Notes under the pieces: model-generated
What the model was told of the DNA's origin: nothing
The model's database searches: none
What the model saw: only the letters and a program-made list of their open reading frames with translations
Made by a program: the position numbers and the translations under genes
Shown: piece after piece, positions 28,404 to 37,663 of the stretch
Position numbering within the stretch: the first letter of the stretch is position 1
How the letters are laid out: every line of letters begins with the position of its first letter
Assembly: GCF_004137085.1 (NCBI RefSeq)
Contig: NZ_QYBC01000023.1
Location: 1 to 64,000, forward strand
DNA from: Lichenibacterium ramalinae
GTDB taxonomy: Bacteria > Pseudomonadota > Alphaproteobacteria > Rhizobiales > Beijerinckiaceae
Direction: 5' to 3'
DNA length: 64,000 nucleotides

Positions 28404-28544
28404 ATGCACCGTGTCGTTCGGCGTGGCCGCTGTATAGGTGCCGATCACCCCGCCTGTCAACTGCATCGGCGGCTGTCCGTCGACCGCGCCGTAGGGGAGC
28501 GAAGGCTCCTGCGCAGTGGCATGCTGCCATCGTCCAAACGGCGA

Positions 28545-28570
28545 AAGGGCCCGCGTCGCCGCGGGCCCTT
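28545..28570 (-). terminator. Intrinsic-type terminator of the CsbD gene
   Basis: Perfect 11-bp stem AAGGGCCCGCG/CGCGGGCCCTT with a 4-base loop, 43 bases after the CsbD stop on the minus strand. The transcript continues TCGCCGTTT, giving a short T-rich tail. Confidence 0.7.
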
Positions 28571-28613
28571 CGAAAGGAATCGTCGAACGCGCGCGGCCGA
28601 AGCCGCCGGCGGT

Positions 28614-28835
28614 TCAGCGGTTGAGCGCGTCGTGGGCCTTGTCGGCGACGTTGTTGGCGGTGTCCTTGACGGCGCCCTTGGCGTCACCGACGGCCCGCTG
28701 AGCATCGCCCTTGGCTTCCTGGGCGGCGCCCTCGGCCTGGGTCTTCTCCGAGCCGGTCAACTCGCCGATGCCCTGCTTGGTCTTGCCGATAGCTTCGTTG
28801 GCGAGGCCCTTGGCCTTGTCGGTGAACTCGCTCAT
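28614..28835 (-). CDS. CsbD-family stress protein
   Basis: 73 residues, hydrophilic and helical: [17 protein letters not shown], then [19 protein letters not shown] and [17 protein letters not shown]. This matches the CsbD family, small abundant general-stress proteins with no known activity. ATG 28835 is chosen as the family start; a longer frame upstream adds non-homologous residues. A strong terminator follows. Confidence 0.85.
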   Translation of the reverse strand: MSEFTDKAKGLANEAIGKTKQGIGELTGSEKTQAEGAAQEAKGDAQRAVGDAKGAVKDTANNVADKAHDALNR

Positions 28836-29051
28836 TGTGCTCGTCTCCCATGGACCGCGCCATTTCGGCTGCAGGTGGAAAGTCAACGCTGCCGGGGTCT
28901 CCTTGTTCCTCGCCGCACGGTGCGATCGCCCAAGGCGTCATCACCATGGCGCATCCTTCGGCAGCCCGCTCCGAGGCCGGGACGGTTCCCACGGTCCCAT
29001 CCAGCCTTTAAGATGCGGCCGGGCCGATTCCGCAGGCAGGACGAGCGATCC

Positions 29052-29294
29052 ATGACGAGATGGGACAGGACGATGCAGGTCGCGCTGGGGGCGGCCATCG
29101 CGCTGGCGCTGGCGACCGCCGGTTGCGAGTCGACCAAGAACCCCTACGACCCTGACAAGCCCCTCGACAAGATGACCAAGGAAGAATGGTGCGCCTACTA
29201 CGCCTTCTACCTGACCAACCCGAACATCGGCGAAGGGACGCGCGCCAGCGCCACCAAGCAGATGCGCAACCGCGGCTGCCCGGGGGTCGCCTGA
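29052..29294 (+). CDS. Small lipoprotein with conserved Cys and aromatic motif
   Basis: 80 residues. The signal peptide ends ALALATAGC (lipobox TAGC). The mature part has KMTKEEWCAYYAFYLTNPNIG and MRNRGCPG, a Trp-Cys-Ala-Tyr-Tyr segment plus a second cysteine that could form a disulfide in the periplasm. ATG 29052 or an in-frame ATG eight residues later could start it; the second gives a tighter signal peptide. No family name is recognised. Confidence 0.65.
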   Translation: MTRWDRTMQVALGAAIALALATAGCESTKNPYDPDKPLDKMTKEEWCAYYAFYLTNPNIGEGTRASATKQMRNRGCPGVA

Positions 29295-29355
29295 CGGCAC
29301 CGGAGCGCCGCGCGGCCTCGCCGAGCGGAACGCGGTCGAGGCGCGGGCCGCTCCG

Positions 29356-30972
29356 TCAGCCGGCGCGGGCCGGCGCATCCAACACCGCCCGGACCGTCCG
29401 GGCGAGGTTCGCGCGCCGGTAGGGCTTGGCGATCGTGGCGAAGTCGGCACCGCCCGAATCGGTGCGGTCGATGCCGGATTCGGCGAAGCCCGTGGTCAGC
29501 AGCACCTTCAGGCCCGGATAGCGCCGCTGCGCTTCCCGGGCGAGGCTGACGCCGTTCAGGCTGCCGGGCATGATGAGGTCCGAGAAGAGCAGGTCGAACC
29601 CACCCGCCAGCTTGGCGAGGGCGTCCTCGCCGTCGCGGGCGACCTCCACGGTGTAGCCGCCGTCCTCCAGCATGGTGCGGGCGAGTTCGGCGACCTCGGC
29701 CCGGTCGTCCACGACGAGGATCCGCTCGCCGCCGCCCGGGCCGGCGTCGGGCCGGGCGGCGGGCGCCGGGGGCTCAGCGTCGGTTTCGGCCGCCGGGAGG
29801 TAGAGCCGCACCGTCGTGCCGGTGCCGAGGGCGCTCTCGATCCGCACCGCCCCGCCGCTCTGCCGGGCGAAGCCGTAGACCATGGACAGGCCGAGCCCCG
29901 AGCCCCTGCCCTCCGGCTTGGTGGTGAAGAACGGGTCCATGACCCGCTTCAGGACGGATTCGGGCATGCCCGATCCGGTGTCCGACAGGGACAGCGCGCC
30001 GTAGCGGCCCGGCGCCAGGCTGCCCGACAGCGGGTCGCCGGCCCCGACGTCGCAGTTCGCCGTGCCGATCGTCAGCGTGCCGCCGTCCGGCATGGCGTCG
30101 CGCGCATTGGCCACGAGGGCGAGGATCGCCGCCTCGGCCTGGCTTGGGTCGAGGCGGGAGTTCCACAGCGCCGGGTCGAGGCGGGTGACGATCGTCGCGC
30201 CGTCCCCCAGGGCGCGGCCCAGGCGCTCGCCCATTCCGGCCACGAGGTCGTTGAGGCTCACGGCACGGCCCCGGAGCGTCTGCTTGCGCGAAAAGGCGAG
30301 CAGTTGCTGGGTCAAGGCCGTCGCACGGCCGGCGGCCTCCGCCATGGCGCCCACCTGCCGGATCAGCCGCGGGTCGCCGGATGCTGCGACATGGTCCTTC
30401 ACCCCGTCCATGTAGCCGGTGACGACCTGGAGGAGGTTGTTGAAGTCATGCGCGATGCCGCCCGTGAGCTGGCCCACGGCCTCCATCCGCTGCGCCTGAT
30501 GGACCGCCTCCTCGGCATCGCGGCGGCGGGACACGTCGAGCTGCGAGGCGAAGAAGAAGGCGAGCCTGCCATCCCGGTCGAGCACCGGCGAGATGAACAG
30601 CGCGTTCCAGAAGGCCGTGCCGTCCCGGCGGTAGTTCAGCATTTCCGTCGCGATGTCGGTCCGGGTCCGGACCGCATGCCGGATCCGCTCCACGGTTTCG
30701 GGGTCGGTCTCGGGCCCCTGCAGGAAGCGGCAGTTGCGCCCGACGACCTCGGCTCGGTCGTAGCCCGTCAGGGACAGGAAGGCGTCGTTGGCGAAGACGA
30801 TGGGATTGTCGGGCCGGTTGGGGTCGGACAGCACCATGGGCATGCGGCTCGTGCCGATGGCGGCGAAGAACAGGCCGTCGTCGGCCATGCCGGCATCGGG
30901 TCGGCCGGTGCCGCGCAAGCCGGGGCCGGGGGTCGCCCCGCCCCGCGACGGCGCGTCGGAATCCGATGGCAT
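29356..30972 (-). CDS. LOV-domain hybrid histidine kinase (blue-light sensor)
   Basis: 538 residues. A LOV-type PAS domain spans about residues 35-145 with the flavin-binding GRNCRFLQG motif; Cys81 is the residue that forms the photo-adduct. Then come a HisKA phosphoacceptor (GGIAHDFNNLLQVV, His175), a HATPase domain (NARDAM, DTGSGMP, GRGSGLGLSMVYG), and a C-terminal receiver domain with Asp in FSDLIMPG. Such LOV-HK-REC proteins sense blue light with FMN and signal to stress or lifestyle pathways. It is divergent from the SulP transporter, sharing a 324-base gap. No cognate regulator gene is adjacent. Confidence 0.88.
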   Translation of the reverse strand: MPSDSDAPSRGGATPGPGLRGTGRPDAGMADDGLFFAAIGTSRMPMVLSDPNRPDNPIVFANDAFLSLTGYDRAEVVGRNCRFLQGPETDPETVERIRHAVRTRTDIATEMLNYRRDGTAFWNALFISPVLDRDGRLAFFFASQLDVSRRRDAEEAVHQAQRMEAVGQLTGGIAHDFNNLLQVVTGYMDGVKDHVAASGDPRLIRQVGAMAEAAGRATALTQQLLAFSRKQTLRGRAVSLNDLVAGMGERLGRALGDGATIVTRLDPALWNSRLDPSQAEAAILALVANARDAMPDGGTLTIGTANCDVGAGDPLSGSLAPGRYGALSLSDTGSGMPESVLKRVMDPFFTTKPEGRGSGLGLSMVYGFARQSGGAVRIESALGTGTTVRLYLPAAETDAEPPAPAARPDAGPGGGERILVVDDRAEVAELARTMLEDGGYTVEVARDGEDALAKLAGGFDLLFSDLIMPGSLNGVSLAREAQRRYPGLKVLLTTGFAESGIDRTDSGGADFATIAKPYRRANLARTVRAVLDAPARAG

Positions 30973-31122
30973 CGCGCGCCTCCCCTGCCTCGCACCGGGC
31001 CGCGCCGGTGCATCGGCCTCGTCAAGCCGCGAAGCCGCCCCCGGGATCCATGCCCGGCGGCGCGCCACGGCCGGCAAAGCGCAGCGGCGGGCCGCCGGCC
31101 GCCGCTTCCGCGCGGAGTTCCT

Positions 31123-31233
31123 TGTTGCATCGCAACAGGCAACGGCGTTAAGCTGCGCCATTCGACTGGACCCGGTGCAAATCCGGGTGGCTCTTCCGGC
31201 CGCCGATCCGCCGGACCACGCAACAGACCTGCC
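31123..31233 (+). promoter_or_regulatory. Structured 5' leader before the SulP gene, possible riboswitch-like element
   Basis: Two perfect hairpins: TGTTGC-ATC-GCAACA (31123-31137) and ACCCGG-TGCAAAT-CCGGGT (31170-31188). The second contains GGTGCAAATCC, and AGACCTGCC follows at 31225-31233; both strings recall conserved pieces of cobalamin riboswitches in the right order. Other core elements of that riboswitch were not found and SulP is not its usual target, so the class is open. Confidence 0.35.
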
Positions 31234-31296
31234 CGTCCTGCGGCCCGCCTTCGCGCGGAAGCCGCCCGAGGCCGTCCCTTGCGGGAATTTCCATCC

Positions 31297-32766
31297 ATGT
31301 CCTCCTCCACCATCCGTCGGGAGTGGTTCACACGCCCGATCCGAGAGATGCTCGCCGGCGCCGTCGCGACCTTCGCGCTGATCCCCGAAGTCATCGCCTT
31401 CTCCTTCGCGGCCGGCGTCGATCCCGAGGTCGGGCTCTACGCCTCCTTCGTGATCTGCGCCGTCATCGCCGTCACGGGCGGCCGCCCCGCCATGATCTCG
31501 GCGGCGGCGGGCTCGGTCGCCCTGGTGGCGGCGCCGCTGGTCCACGCGCACGGCCTGCCCTACCTGCTGGCGGCCGGCCTCCTCGCCGCGCTCATGCAGG
31601 TCGCCTTCGGCGCGCTGCGCCTGGGCGTGCTGATGCGCTTCGTGTCGAAATCGGTGCGCACCGGCTTCGTCGACGCGCTCGCCATCCTGATCTTCTCCGC
31701 CCAGGTCCCGCAGGTGCTCGGGGGCGGTTGGATGACCTATGCGGTGCTGGCGGCCGGGCTCGCCATCATCTACCTCGTGCCCCGCATCACCACCGCCGTC
31801 CCCTCGCCGCTGATCGCCATCCTGGCGCTCACCGCCGCCGCGATCGCGTTCCACCTGCCGGTGCGGACGGTGGCGGATCTCGGCCACCTGCCGGACGGGT
31901 TGCCGCGCTTCGCCTGGCCCTCCGTGCCCTTCACGCTCGACACGCTGCGCATCGTCGCCGGGCCGGCCCTCGCCATCGCCATGGTGGGCCTGCTCGAATC
32001 CCTCATGACGGCGAGCGTGGTCGACGACCTCACCGGCACGCCGAGCGACAAGAACCGGGAATGCGCCGGCCTCGGCCTCGCCAACCTCGCCGCCAGCCTG
32101 TTCGGCGGCATCGCGGGCTGCGGCATGATCGGGCAGACGGTCAGCAACGTGAAATACGGCGGCCGCGGCCGGCTCTCGACGCTCTTCGCCGGCGTGCTCC
32201 TGCTCGTCCTCACCGTGGCGCTGAAGCCCTGGATGGCGCAGGTGCCGGTCGCCGTGCTGGTGTCCGTCATGGTGATGGTGTCGATCGACACCTTCGACTG
32301 GTCCTCGCTCCGCACCCTCGTCACCCACCCGAAGGTGTCGAGCGCCGTGATGCTGGCGACGGTCGCCGTCACGGTCGCGACCGCCAACCTCGCCATGGGC
32401 GTCGCCGTCGGCGTGCTGCTCAGCGGCGTGTTCTTCACCTTCAAGGTCGCGGGCCTGCTCGGCGTCGTGTCGAGCGTCGAGCCGGGCACGGGCCGCCTCG
32501 TCTACCGCGTCACCGGCCAGGTGTTCTTCGCCTCCGCCGACGCCTTCGTGGACGCCTTCGACACGGGCGCGGCGGCCGGCGCGCCCGGCGTGCTGATCGA
32601 CGTTTCGGGCGCCCATTTCTGGGACGTCACCGCCATCGCGGCGCTCGACAAGGTCGTCGGCCGGTTCAAGGCCCAGGGGGTCGCGGTGGACCTCGACGGC
32701 GTCAACCGCGCCAGCGCCACGCTGATCGAGCGGCTGGACAAGACGGAAGCGCTGGGCGGGGCGTGA
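31297..32766 (+). CDS. SulP-family anion transporter with STAS domain
   Basis: 489 residues. About ten to twelve membrane segments (EMLAGAVATFALIPEVIAF near the start; TGGRPAMISAAAGSVALV is the conserved pore region; ESLMTASVVDDLTGTPSDKN is the family signature) precede a C-terminal cytoplasmic STAS domain (VLIDVSGAHFWDVTAIAAL). SulP proteins carry sulfate, bicarbonate or related anions across the inner membrane. The leader is long and structured, which suggests control at the RNA level. It converges on livF. Confidence 0.88.
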   Translation: MSSSTIRREWFTRPIREMLAGAVATFALIPEVIAFSFAAGVDPEVGLYASFVICAVIAVTGGRPAMISAAAGSVALVAAPLVHAHGLPYLLAAGLLAALMQVAFGALRLGVLMRFVSKSVRTGFVDALAILIFSAQVPQVLGGGWMTYAVLAAGLAIIYLVPRITTAVPSPLIAILALTAAAIAFHLPVRTVADLGHLPDGLPRFAWPSVPFTLDTLRIVAGPALAIAMVGLLESLMTASVVDDLTGTPSDKNRECAGLGLANLAASLFGGIAGCGMIGQTVSNVKYGGRGRLSTLFAGVLLLVLTVALKPWMAQVPVAVLVSVMVMVSIDTFDWSSLRTLVTHPKVSSAVMLATVAVTVATANLAMGVAVGVLLSGVFFTFKVAGLLGVVSSVEPGTGRLVYRVTGQVFFASADAFVDAFDTGAAAGAPGVLIDVSGAHFWDVTAIAALDKVVGRFKAQGVAVDLDGVNRASATLIERLDKTEALGGA

Positions 32767-32848
32767 CGTCCCGCCCGGCCCCACGACTGCGTTTGCCGCC
32801 GCGGTGCCGCCGCACTGCGGCGCGGTCGCCCTGCCCGGGCCCGGCGCG

Positions 32849-33589
32849 TCAGCCGGCCGCCGACACGGCCCGACTGCCGCCGAGATAGGCGGCGGAGATG
32901 TCGTCGTTGGCCCACAGGGCCTCTGGCGTGCCGCTCAGCGCCAGGCGGCCCGATTCCAGCACGTAGCCGCGGTCGGCCACCGAAAGGCCCATGCGGGCGT
33001 TCTGCTCGATGAGGAACACCGTGGTGCCGCGGCGACGCACCTCGGCGATGATGCGGAACACCGCCTGGACGATGACGGGGGCGAGGCCCAGCGAGGGCTC
33101 GTCGAGCAGCAGCAGGCGCGGCTTGGCCATGAGGCCCCGGGCCAGCGCCACCATCTGGAGCTGCCCGCCCGACAGCGTCCAGCCGAGGGCGTCGCCGAAG
33201 CGGGCGATATCGGGGAACAGCTCGAACATGGCGTCGGCCTCGGCGCGGATCTGCCGCTTCGACAGGCCCGACCGGTTCGACGCCCCCAGCATGATGTTCT
33301 CGCGCGCCGTCAGCCCCGGGAACACCCGGCGCCCTTCGGGCACATGGGCGACGCCGCGACGCACGATCTCCTCGGGCCGGCAGCCCATGAGCGAGCGCCC
33401 CTCGAACAGGATCTGCCCGGCCCGCGGCCGCACCAGGCCCGAGATCGCCTTCAGCGTGGTCGATTTGCCGGCGCCGTTGGACCCCAGCAGCGTCACGACC
33501 TCGCCGGGCTCCACCGTGAGCGACAGCCCTTCCACGGCCCTGACCTCGCCGTAGCTGACGGAAAGATCGCGGAGTTCGAGCAGCGCCAC
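32849..33589 (-). CDS. livF: Branched-chain amino-acid ABC transporter ATPase LivF
   Basis: 246 residues. Walker A GSNGAGKST, signature LSGGQLQMVALARGL, Walker B LLLLDEPSLGLAP, and the LivF-type end IEQNARMGLSVADRGYVLESG. It drives branched-chain amino-acid or related import together with the ATPase half of the upstream LivMG fusion. It lies 12 bases after that gene and ends the operon. Confidence 0.92.
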   Translation of the reverse strand: MALLELRDLSVSYGEVRAVEGLSLTVEPGEVVTLLGSNGAGKSTTLKAISGLVRPRAGQILFEGRSLMGCRPEEIVRRGVAHVPEGRRVFPGLTARENIMLGASNRSGLSKRQIRAEADAMFELFPDIARFGDALGWTLSGGQLQMVALARGLMAKPRLLLLDEPSLGLAPVIVQAVFRIIAEVRRRGTTVFLIEQNARMGLSVADRGYVLESGRLALSGTPEALWANDDISAAYLGGSRAVSAAG

Positions 33590-33601
33590 GGGAAGCTCCT
33601 G

Positions 33602-35416
33602 TCAGACCGGGGCGAGGTCGGGCCGGGGGCTCGCCGCCTCGGCGCGGCCCGCGCCCCCCTGCCCGGCATCCTCGCCGAGATAGGCCGCGATGACGTCGGG
33701 TTCGCGCAGCACCGCGGCGGCGTCGCCGTCGGCGATCCGCCGGCCGAAGTTCAACACGGTGATGCGGTCGGCGACGTCGCGCACCAGGGTCATGTCGTGG
33801 TCGATGATCAGGATCGTCAGGCCCTTCGCCGTCATGCGCCGCAGCAGCGCCGTCAGCGCGACCTTCTCGCTGGCGTTGAGGCCGGCGGCGGGCTCGTCGA
33901 GCAGCAGCAGCACCGGGTTGCCGGCGAGGGCCCGGGCGATCTCGACGAGGCGCTGGTGGCCGTAGGAGAAGCTCGCGACGGGCTCGTCCGCCCGGTCCTC
34001 CAGGCCCACGAAGGCGAGGGCCGCCCGGGCACGGGCCTCGAGCGCCCCCGCGTCGGCGAGGCCGGCCGGGTTGTCGGGCCGCTCGGCCCCGACGATCACG
34101 TTGTCGAGCGCCGTCATGGACCGGAACAGCCGGATGTTCTGGAAGGTGCGGCCGAGGCCGACCGCGGCCCGGGCGTGGGGCGGCAGACCCGTCACGTCGC
34201 GGCCGTCGATGCGGATGCGGCCCGCCGTGGGCACGTAGAGGCCCGACAGCAGGTTCAGCGTGGTGGTCTTGCCGGAACCGTTCGGGCCGATCAGCGCGTG
34301 GACGCCGCCGCGCGCCACCGCGAAGTCGATGGCGTCGACCGCCTTCAGCCCGCCGAAATGCTTGGCGAGGCCGACGACCTCGAGCGCCGGGTGCGGGCCG
34401 GGCGCCGCCCGCGCCAGCACGAGGTCGCCGGCCCGGTCCGGGGCCGGGGCAGCCTTGCGGAACCGGGCGAGACGCGCCCCGACGAACCCCCAGATGCCGA
34501 CCGGCATGAAGATGATGATGAGGATGACGGCGAGGCCGTAGAGCGCGAGGTAGAGCCCCGGGATCTCCTTCATGAAGCGGAGCCATTCGGGCAGCAGGAT
34601 GAGCAGGGCCGTGCCGATCACGGCGCCGGCCGGCGAGCCCACGCCGCCGAGCAGCGCCATGGTGAGGAAGACGACGGATTCGGCGAAGGTGAACTGGTCC
34701 GGGCTGATATAGGCGAAGCCGCCCGCGAAGAGGCCGCCGCCGAGGCCCGCCAGCAGGGCGCCGATGGCGAAGGCCAGGATCTTGGTGCGGTACACGTCCA
34801 CCCCGACGACGCCGGCGGCGAGCTCGTTGTCCCGCACGGCGCGCATGGCCCGGCCGAGCCGCGTGTCGGGCATCCGCCAGACCGCGTAGGCCACGGCCGC
34901 GAGGGCCAGGATGCAGAAGGCGAGGTAGCGCTGCCCGTCGGCCAGGCCGGCGGGCCGCAGGATGCCGGGCACGCCGTCCGGCCCGCGCGTGACCGGGATC
35001 CAGTTGACCAGCACCAGGGTGAGGATCTGCTGGAAGCTGATCGTCACCATGGCGAGGTAGTGGCCGCCGAGGCGCAGCGTGGAGGCGCCGAGGGCGCCCC
35101 CGAGCACCAGGGCGGCGCCGAGGCCGAGCCCAAGGCAGAGCCAGAAGTCGAGCCCCCAGGCCGTGGTGCCGAGGCCGACCGCGTAGGCGCCGATGCCGAA
35201 GAAGGCCGCCTGCGCCAGGTTGATCTGGCCGCAGAGCCCCAGCACCACGGTGAGGCCGATGACCGAAACCGCGTAGGTGGTGGCCTGCATGAGGATGTTG
35301 AGGGCGTAGCCGCTGAGCGGCAGCGCCCCGGCCAGCACGGCCGCCAGCAGGGCGAAGGCCGCATAGGCCAGGGTGCCGCCCAAACGGTGGGGGACCGCGG
35401 AGGCGCGGGGCGCCAT
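33602..35416 (-). CDS. LivM-LivG fusion: ABC permease joined to ATPase
   Basis: 604 residues. Residues about 1-330 are a LivM permease with roughly ten spans (LCGQINLAQAAFFGIGAYAV, and AVRDNELAAGVVGVDVYRTK as coupling loop). After a short linker, residues about 350-600 are a LivG ATPase (GPNGSGKTT, FSYGHQRLVEIARAL, LLLLDEPAAGLN, IDHDMTLVRDVADRI). The usual arrangement is two genes; no start with a ribosome site is needed at the junction and the frame is unbroken. The start overlaps the livH stop by one base. Such fusions are known in some alphaproteobacteria. Confidence 0.88.
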   Translation of the reverse strand: MAPRASAVPHRLGGTLAYAAFALLAAVLAGALPLSGYALNILMQATTYAVSVIGLTVVLGLCGQINLAQAAFFGIGAYAVGLGTTAWGLDFWLCLGLGLGAALVLGGALGASTLRLGGHYLAMVTISFQQILTLVLVNWIPVTRGPDGVPGILRPAGLADGQRYLAFCILALAAVAYAVWRMPDTRLGRAMRAVRDNELAAGVVGVDVYRTKILAFAIGALLAGLGGGLFAGGFAYISPDQFTFAESVVFLTMALLGGVGSPAGAVIGTALLILLPEWLRFMKEIPGLYLALYGLAVILIIIFMPVGIWGFVGARLARFRKAAPAPDRAGDLVLARAAPGPHPALEVVGLAKHFGGLKAVDAIDFAVARGGVHALIGPNGSGKTTTLNLLSGLYVPTAGRIRIDGRDVTGLPPHARAAVGLGRTFQNIRLFRSMTALDNVIVGAERPDNPAGLADAGALEARARAALAFVGLEDRADEPVASFSYGHQRLVEIARALAGNPVLLLLDEPAAGLNASEKVALTALLRRMTAKGLTILIIDHDMTLVRDVADRITVLNFGRRIADGDAAAVLREPDVIAAYLGEDAGQGGAGRAEAASPRPDLAPV

Positions 35417-36291
35417 CACGCCTTCTCCGCCACGCGTTCGCCGAACAGCCCCTGCGGCCGCACGACGAGGAAGACGACGAGGACCAGGAAGCCTAAGGCG
35501 TCCTTGTACGGCACCGAGATGTAGGCGGCCCCGAAGGTTTCGATGACGCCGAGCGCCAGGCCGCCCACGATGGCGCCGGTGACGTCGCCGAAGCCCCCGA
35601 TGATGGTGGCGGCGAAGGCCTTCAGCGCGATCGTCGACCCCATGCCGATCGACACGAAGAGCACGGGCGCCACCAGGATGCCGGCGATGCCGCCGAGGAC
35701 GGCGCTGTACACGAAAGTCAGCATGATCATGCCGGCCACCGGGATGCCGAGCAGCGACGCCATCTCCTTGTCCTGGGACGTCGCCTGCAGCTTCTTGCCG
35801 ACGAGCGTGTGTTCGAAGAACCAGTATTGGAAGGCGACCAGCACGGCCGTGACGCCGATGATGAGCAGGTATTGGCTGTCGAAGAACACGCCGCCGGCCA
35901 GGATGCCCTGCGTCTCGAACCAGCCCGGCAGCACCTGGGGCTGCGGCCCGTAGAGCGCCAGCGTGGTGTTGGCGAGCAGGATCGAGGCGCCGATGGTCGA
36001 GATGATCACCGGCAGGTAGGAGCGGTGGCGGAGCGGATAGTAGACGCCGAGGTTGAACAGCGCCCCCAGCACCGCCATGCCGCCGAGGGCGGCGAGGAAG
36101 GACAGCCAGTAGGGCCAGCCGAGGTCGACGGCGAAGACCACCATGAGGAAGGCCGCCACCATGGAGAACTCGCCCTGGGCGAAGTTCACGACGTTGGTGG
36201 CGCGGAAGATCAGCACGAAGCCGAGCGCCACCAGCGCATAGACGGCCCCGATGCCGATGCCCGTGAACAGGAGCTGGGGGACGAGGTCCAA
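35416..36291 (-). CDS. livH: Branched-chain amino-acid ABC permease LivH
   Basis: 291-residue inner-membrane permease with about eight spans. FRATNVVNFAQGEFSMVAAF is the LivH hallmark, and GKKLQATSQDKEMASLLGIP is the ATPase-contact loop. It forms the pore with the LivM half of the fusion protein. It follows the binding-protein gene by six bases and overlaps the fusion gene by one, so the four genes form one operon. Confidence 0.92.
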   Translation of the reverse strand: MDLVPQLLFTGIGIGAVYALVALGFVLIFRATNVVNFAQGEFSMVAAFLMVVFAVDLGWPYWLSFLAALGGMAVLGALFNLGVYYPLRHRSYLPVIISTIGASILLANTTLALYGPQPQVLPGWFETQGILAGGVFFDSQYLLIIGVTAVLVAFQYWFFEHTLVGKKLQATSQDKEMASLLGIPVAGMIMLTFVYSAVLGGIAGILVAPVLFVSIGMGSTIALKAFAATIIGGFGDVTGAIVGGLALGVIETFGAAYISVPYKDALGFLVLVVFLVVRPQGLFGERVAEKA

Positions 36292-36297
36292 GGCGGG

Positions 36298-37455
36298 TCA
36301 GTCCTGGAAGTCGACGCGCTTGGCGAAGCTCATCTTGCCCTTGTCGTTCCTGACGACGTTGTAGCCGTGCAGCCCGTCGCCGTTGCCGTCGAAACTGTAG
36401 GTGCCCTCGGCCCCGGGTACGCCCTTGACGGCCAGCAACGCTTCGCGGATCGCGCCCGGTTCCGTCTTGCCGGCGGCGTTGATGGCCCGGGCCAGCACCG
36501 TGACGGCGTCGAAGGTCCAGGAGGACTGGTTGTCGGGCTCGAGCTTGTAGGCATCGCGGTAGAGCTTGCTGAAGGCCCGCGACGCGTCGCTGGCGTCCTC
36601 GGCGTAATCGGCGACGCCGAACGTGCCGTAGAGGGCCGGGCCGGCGAGCTTCAGGGCCGTGACGTTGGTGATCGACGGCGAGCCGACCCAGGGCACGGCG
36701 ACGCCGAGCTGGCGGAGCTGGCGGGCGAAGATGCCGAGGTCGTTCTCGAAGGTGAAATAGGAGCCGATCACCTCGACGCCGGCCTGGCGGATCGCCAGCA
36801 CCACCGGCGTGAAGTCCTGGCTCTGGTTGGCGTAGCCCTGGTCGAGCGCCACGGTCGCGCCGGCCTTGCCGAGCGCCTCGGTCAGCGCCTTGGCGCCGCT
36901 GGTGCCGAAGGCGTCGGTGGAATGCACCACGGCCCACTTCTTCTTGCCGAGCGTGCCGATGCCGTAGTCGGCGATGACGCGCGCCGAATAGGTGTCGTTC
37001 GGCCGGAAGCGGAACAGCCAGGGATTGCCGAGATGGGTCAGGGTCGGGTCCGTGCCGCCGAAGCAGACCGGCTTGGCCGCCTTGAGGATGTCGGGCGCCA
37101 TGGCGTGGTTCTGGGTCGAGCGGATCGAGCCCAGGAAGGCCACGATGTCGGGCTGGGACGCCAGCTTGGAGAAGGCCAGCACGGCCCCGGGATTGGTGGT
37201 CTGGTCGTCCTCGGTGACGAGTTCCAAAGGCTTGCCGAGCACGCCCCCGGCCTTGTTGACGGCGTCGAGCGCCAGCTTGGCACCGCCGAGGGCGAAACGC
37301 CCGGCATCGGCGCCCGGCCCCGTCACGGGCAGCACCATGCCGACCCTGACGGTGGCGTCACCCGCCGCGAAGGCAGCCCGCGTCGGCGCCAACCCCGCGA
37401 TCCCTGCCATCGACAGGCCGGCCCCGCGCAGGACCGCGCGCCGCGTCACGTTCAT
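36298..37455 (-). CDS. Branched-chain amino-acid-type ABC substrate-binding protein
   Basis: 385 residues. The N-terminus MNVTRRAVLRGAGLSMAG ... AAFA has a twin-arginine-like signal (TRRAVLRG) rather than a plain Sec signal. The mature protein is Peripla_BP_6 type (VRVGMVLPVTGPGADAG, VAFLGSIRSTQNHAMAPDIL). It binds an amino acid or amide in the periplasm and is first in the liv operon. The longer upstream frame is not protein-like. This is the last gene before the tRNA-Gly scar. Confidence 0.88.
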   Translation of the reverse strand: MNVTRRAVLRGAGLSMAGIAGLAPTRAAFAAGDATVRVGMVLPVTGPGADAGRFALGGAKLALDAVNKAGGVLGKPLELVTEDDQTTNPGAVLAFSKLASQPDIVAFLGSIRSTQNHAMAPDILKAAKPVCFGGTDPTLTHLGNPWLFRFRPNDTYSARVIADYGIGTLGKKKWAVVHSTDAFGTSGAKALTEALGKAGATVALDQGYANQSQDFTPVVLAIRQAGVEVIGSYFTFENDLGIFARQLRQLGVAVPWVGSPSITNVTALKLAGPALYGTFGVADYAEDASDASRAFSKLYRDAYKLEPDNQSSWTFDAVTVLARAINAAGKTEPGAIREALLAVKGVPGAEGTYSFDGNGDGLHGYNVVRNDKGKMSFAKRVDFQD

Positions 37456-37663
37456 GGTCACGTCTCCACCCGTGGCCCGTCTTGGATCGGGCCTTGACGG
37501 GAGTGGACACCACGGCGCCCGTCCTGTCCAGGGCGGAAAAGCCGTCGGCCGCGAGCCGGCGCGGCCCCGCGTGGGCCGGCGGCGCGCATCACGGGTCGGG
37601 ACAGAAACCAGGAGAACGCCAGCCGATCGACCTCGGCCATGAGGCCCGGCGGATGCGGCGGTC

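Noticed and set aside
31123-31233. A standard cobalamin riboswitch
   Set aside because: Only two short conserved strings match; other core elements were not found and the gene is not a cobalamin-related target. Kept as an unclassified leader.
30304-31296. Long plus-strand extension upstream of the SulP start
   Set aside because: It lies opposite the LOV kinase and has low-complexity translation; the SulP homology begins at 31,297.
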